Shown: positions 62,561-64,000 of the stretch, in pieces
How positions within the stretch are numbered: position 1 is the first letter of the stretch
How the letters are laid out: each line of letters opens with the position of its first letter
Assembly (NCBI GenBank): GCA_016182795.1
Contig: JACPFW010000012.1
Coordinates: 62,001 to 126,000, forward strand
Direction: 5' to 3'
Source: Gemmatimonadota bacterium
GTDB lineage: Bacteria > Gemmatimonadota > Gemmatimonadetes > Gemmatimonadales > Gemmatimonadaceae
DNA length: 64,000 bases
The notes under the pieces: generated by a model
What the model saw: the letters and a program-made list of their open reading frames with translations, nothing else
Database searches by the model: none
Told to the model about the DNA's origin: nothing
Translations under genes and position numbers: made by a program

Positions 62561-63603
62561 CGCGCGACCTTGCCGACGACCGACCAGACCTTGGGGTCTT
62601 CGGTGCCGAGGAGCCAGACCGAGTAGCCGCGCAGTCGGTGCTTTTGCACCAGCGCGGCTTTCTCTTTGAAGGCGCGGGCGTCCTCGATCCACGCGTGCTC
62701 AAAGACGCCATGATCTTCCCACATCGCCACCCAGGCGCGTTGGCGCTTGTCCCATCTCGGGGTGGCGCCGGCCGCGGTGACGATCTGCATGAGTTCCGTG
62801 TATCCAATGTCGCGCCCGCGGCCGCGCGATCCGGTGCGTTCGTCGTATGCCGTGGACCAATAGTCCGAGTACGAGGCCAGGCCGAGTGAGAGCTTGGCGG
62901 GCGGCACGCCGGCGGCGAGCACGTAGTCGAGCGAGGCCTTCATCCATTCGTATCCGGCGACGGGGCCGGGGGTGGAGCCCCCCGTATGTTGGGCGTACGT
63001 CATGTACGAGATGAAGTCGAGCGTGTCGGCCAGCGCCTTGAAGTCGTACGCCCCGCGCCAGTAGTCGTACATGTACTGGTGGTAGGGAAGCGGGCCGCGG
63101 TCGTCGTCGGTGCGCGGCACGACAGCCGCCGACAATTCACAGCCGGCGCGGTGCACCGAATCGACCGCCTCGCGCGCGAGGGCGGTGAACGCGTCGCGGT
63201 CGCTGACGTGCAGGTTCTCAAAGTCGAGCTGGATGCCGGGCAGGCGTTCGGTGCGGCAGAGCGCGGCGAGATTGCGGGCGGCGCTGGTGCGCAACGCGGG
63301 AACGGTGGCGATCTGATGCAGCACGCTGACGCTGAACCCCGGATTCATGACGAGGGGGACCAGCGTGATGCCGTGCTCGCGCGCGAGGGCGATGATGCGC
63401 GGGTCGGTGCCGCCGCGAATCGTGCCGGTGCTGTCCATGCTGTACACCTGCGGCGCGATGACGCTGATGTGCCGGGCGTTGGCGGAGAGGCTGGCGATGC
63501 CCGCCTCGTTGTTGCGCACGTACCAGATGGCTTCGGGGGCCTGGGCGGCGGCGGCGAGGGGCAGGACGGCGAGGAGTCCCAGCAGAAAGGAAGGCGTACG
63601 CAT
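62557..63603 (-). CDS. Exported GH18/YaaH-like glycosidase-fold protein
   Basis: Protein of 348 residues with a signal peptide (SFLLGLLAVLPLAAAAQ). It has the GH18 TIM-barrel pattern: IRGGTDPRIIALAREHGITLVPLV, then GIQLDFENL with the catalytic Glu in the position of DxxDxDxE, DFISYMTYAQHTGG, and W near the C-terminus (GYSVWLLGTEDP). It is most like spore-germination/YaaH-type peptidoglycan hydrolases or exported chitinase-like proteins. ATG 63603 precedes the signal. Substrate uncertain. Confidence 0.82.
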   Translation of the reverse strand: MRTPSFLLGLLAVLPLAAAAQAPEAIWYVRNNEAGIASLSANARHISVIAPQVYSMDSTGTIRGGTDPRIIALAREHGITLVPLVMNPGFSVSVLHQIATVPALRTSAARNLAALCRTERLPGIQLDFENLHVSDRDAFTALAREAVDSVHRAGCELSAAVVPRTDDDRGPLPYHQYMYDYWRGAYDFKALADTLDFISYMTYAQHTGGSTPGPVAGYEWMKASLDYVLAAGVPPAKLSLGLASYSDYWSTAYDERTGSRGRGRDIGYTELMQIVTAAGATPRWDKRQRAWVAMWEDHGVFEHAWIEDARAFKEKAALVQKHRLRGYSVWLLGTEDPKVWSVVGKVAR

Positions 63604-63712
63604 GCCCGAACTTAGCGCTCGCCGAGGCGGCTCGGCCACTGACCGCCAAATGCTGGACAAATCGGAGCGCGTTGAGAGAGATTCCACTCACCACCATTCG
63701 GCGGATTCTTGC

Positions 63713-64000
63713 ATGCCTGGACCGCACATCCTGCTCGTCGACGACCACGAGTTCACGCTGTCGCTGCACAAGAAAGTGCTCTCGGAACTCGGCGTGACCA
63801 CCGTGTCCGAAGCACGCGACGGCAGCGAGGCGCTGGCGAAGGCGCGGGCGAACCGTCCCGACATCGTCATCAGCGACCTGAACATGCCGGGGATGGACGG
63901 GATGACATTCATCAATCACCTCGCGCAGGAACGGTTGGCTGACTCGGTGATCATTGCCTCGGGGCTCGCGCCGGGCGTCCTCAAGGCGGTGGTGGCGATG
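63713..64000 (+). CDS. Response regulator receiver protein, partial (3' end beyond window)
   Basis: The first 96 residues of a CheY-like receiver domain: LLVDDHE (acidic pocket), phosphoacceptor Asp in IVISDLNMPGMDG, and VIIASG with the conserved Thr/Ser-like position. The Lys of the last motif would lie just at or after the edge. Whether it is a single-domain regulator or carries an output domain cannot be seen. It is divergent from the GH18-like gene with a 109-bp gap. Confidence 0.9.
   Translation, partial: MPGPHILLVDDHEFTLSLHKKVLSELGVTTVSEARDGSEALAKARANRPDIVISDLNMPGMDGMTFINHLAQERLADSVIIASGLAPGVLKAVVAM

Overview
The window is a high-GC chromosomal segment that most resembles a member of the Gemmatimonadota. 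The reasons are indirect: very GC-rich coding sequence, a SusC/SusD-type outer-membrane uptake pair in a non-Bacteroidetes background, many lipoprotein-type exported proteins, PadR and GntR/YtrA regulators, Big2-domain proteins, and intergenic spaces filled with short G/A-rich repeats. No rRNA is present, so this assignment is inference.

Layout. 1-7.6 kb is a sulfur/anaerobic-respiration module. A multihaem c-type cytochrome (at least 11 haem sites, running off the left edge) is divergent from a PsrABC/PhsABC-like operon: a Tat-exported molybdopterin oxidoreductase, a four-cluster ferredoxin and an NrfD-type quinol anchor. The operon continues with two half-size YeeE/YedE sulfur transporters and a membrane-anchored rhodanese-like protein that lacks the catalytic Cys but ends in a Cys. 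7.6-15.6 kb holds a membrane metalloprotease, a Big2/M30-like lipoprotein peptidase, a YbbP/YbbA ABC exporter divergent from a TesA-like esterase, and EF-P. 15.77-16.68 kb is a seven-tRNA cluster (His, Trp, Glu, Glu, Asp, Leu, Thr). Its last member, tRNA-Thr, has its 3' end and downstream spacer duplicated 1.67 kb away, enclosing a PadR regulator and a membrane protein. 18.4-31.8 kb carries a glycosyltransferase-like membrane protein, small lipoproteins, an exported amidase, a SusC/SusD pair, a CocE-type hydrolase and two Tat-exported DsrE-like proteins. 31.8-36.9 kb is a GntR-ABC transporter operon that ends in two membrane-anchored proteins resembling degenerate metallopeptidases and a pilin-like repeat protein. 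37.2-38.5 kb is a CoA-transferase.

38.6-46.7 kb looks like a genomic island. It begins at an intact tRNA-Gly(CCC), ends at a decayed copy of the 3' half of that tRNA, and contains wrecks of IS3-family transposases, a ParB-like protein paired with a D12-class adenine methylase, and orphan exported proteins. The two-gene ParB-like/methylase unit is the best candidate here for an uncharacterised DNA-modification or defence system.

46.8-64 kb returns to housekeeping content: SpmA/SpmB and an LD-carboxypeptidase; a CBS protein; glycogen phosphorylase and glycogen synthase; a bacterial eRF1-like protein; a fluoride channel; a YbhB-type PEBP protein; a complete RND efflux operon (outer-membrane lipoprotein, adaptor, pump); a DinB protein; a GH18/YaaH-like protein; and a response regulator cut by the right edge.
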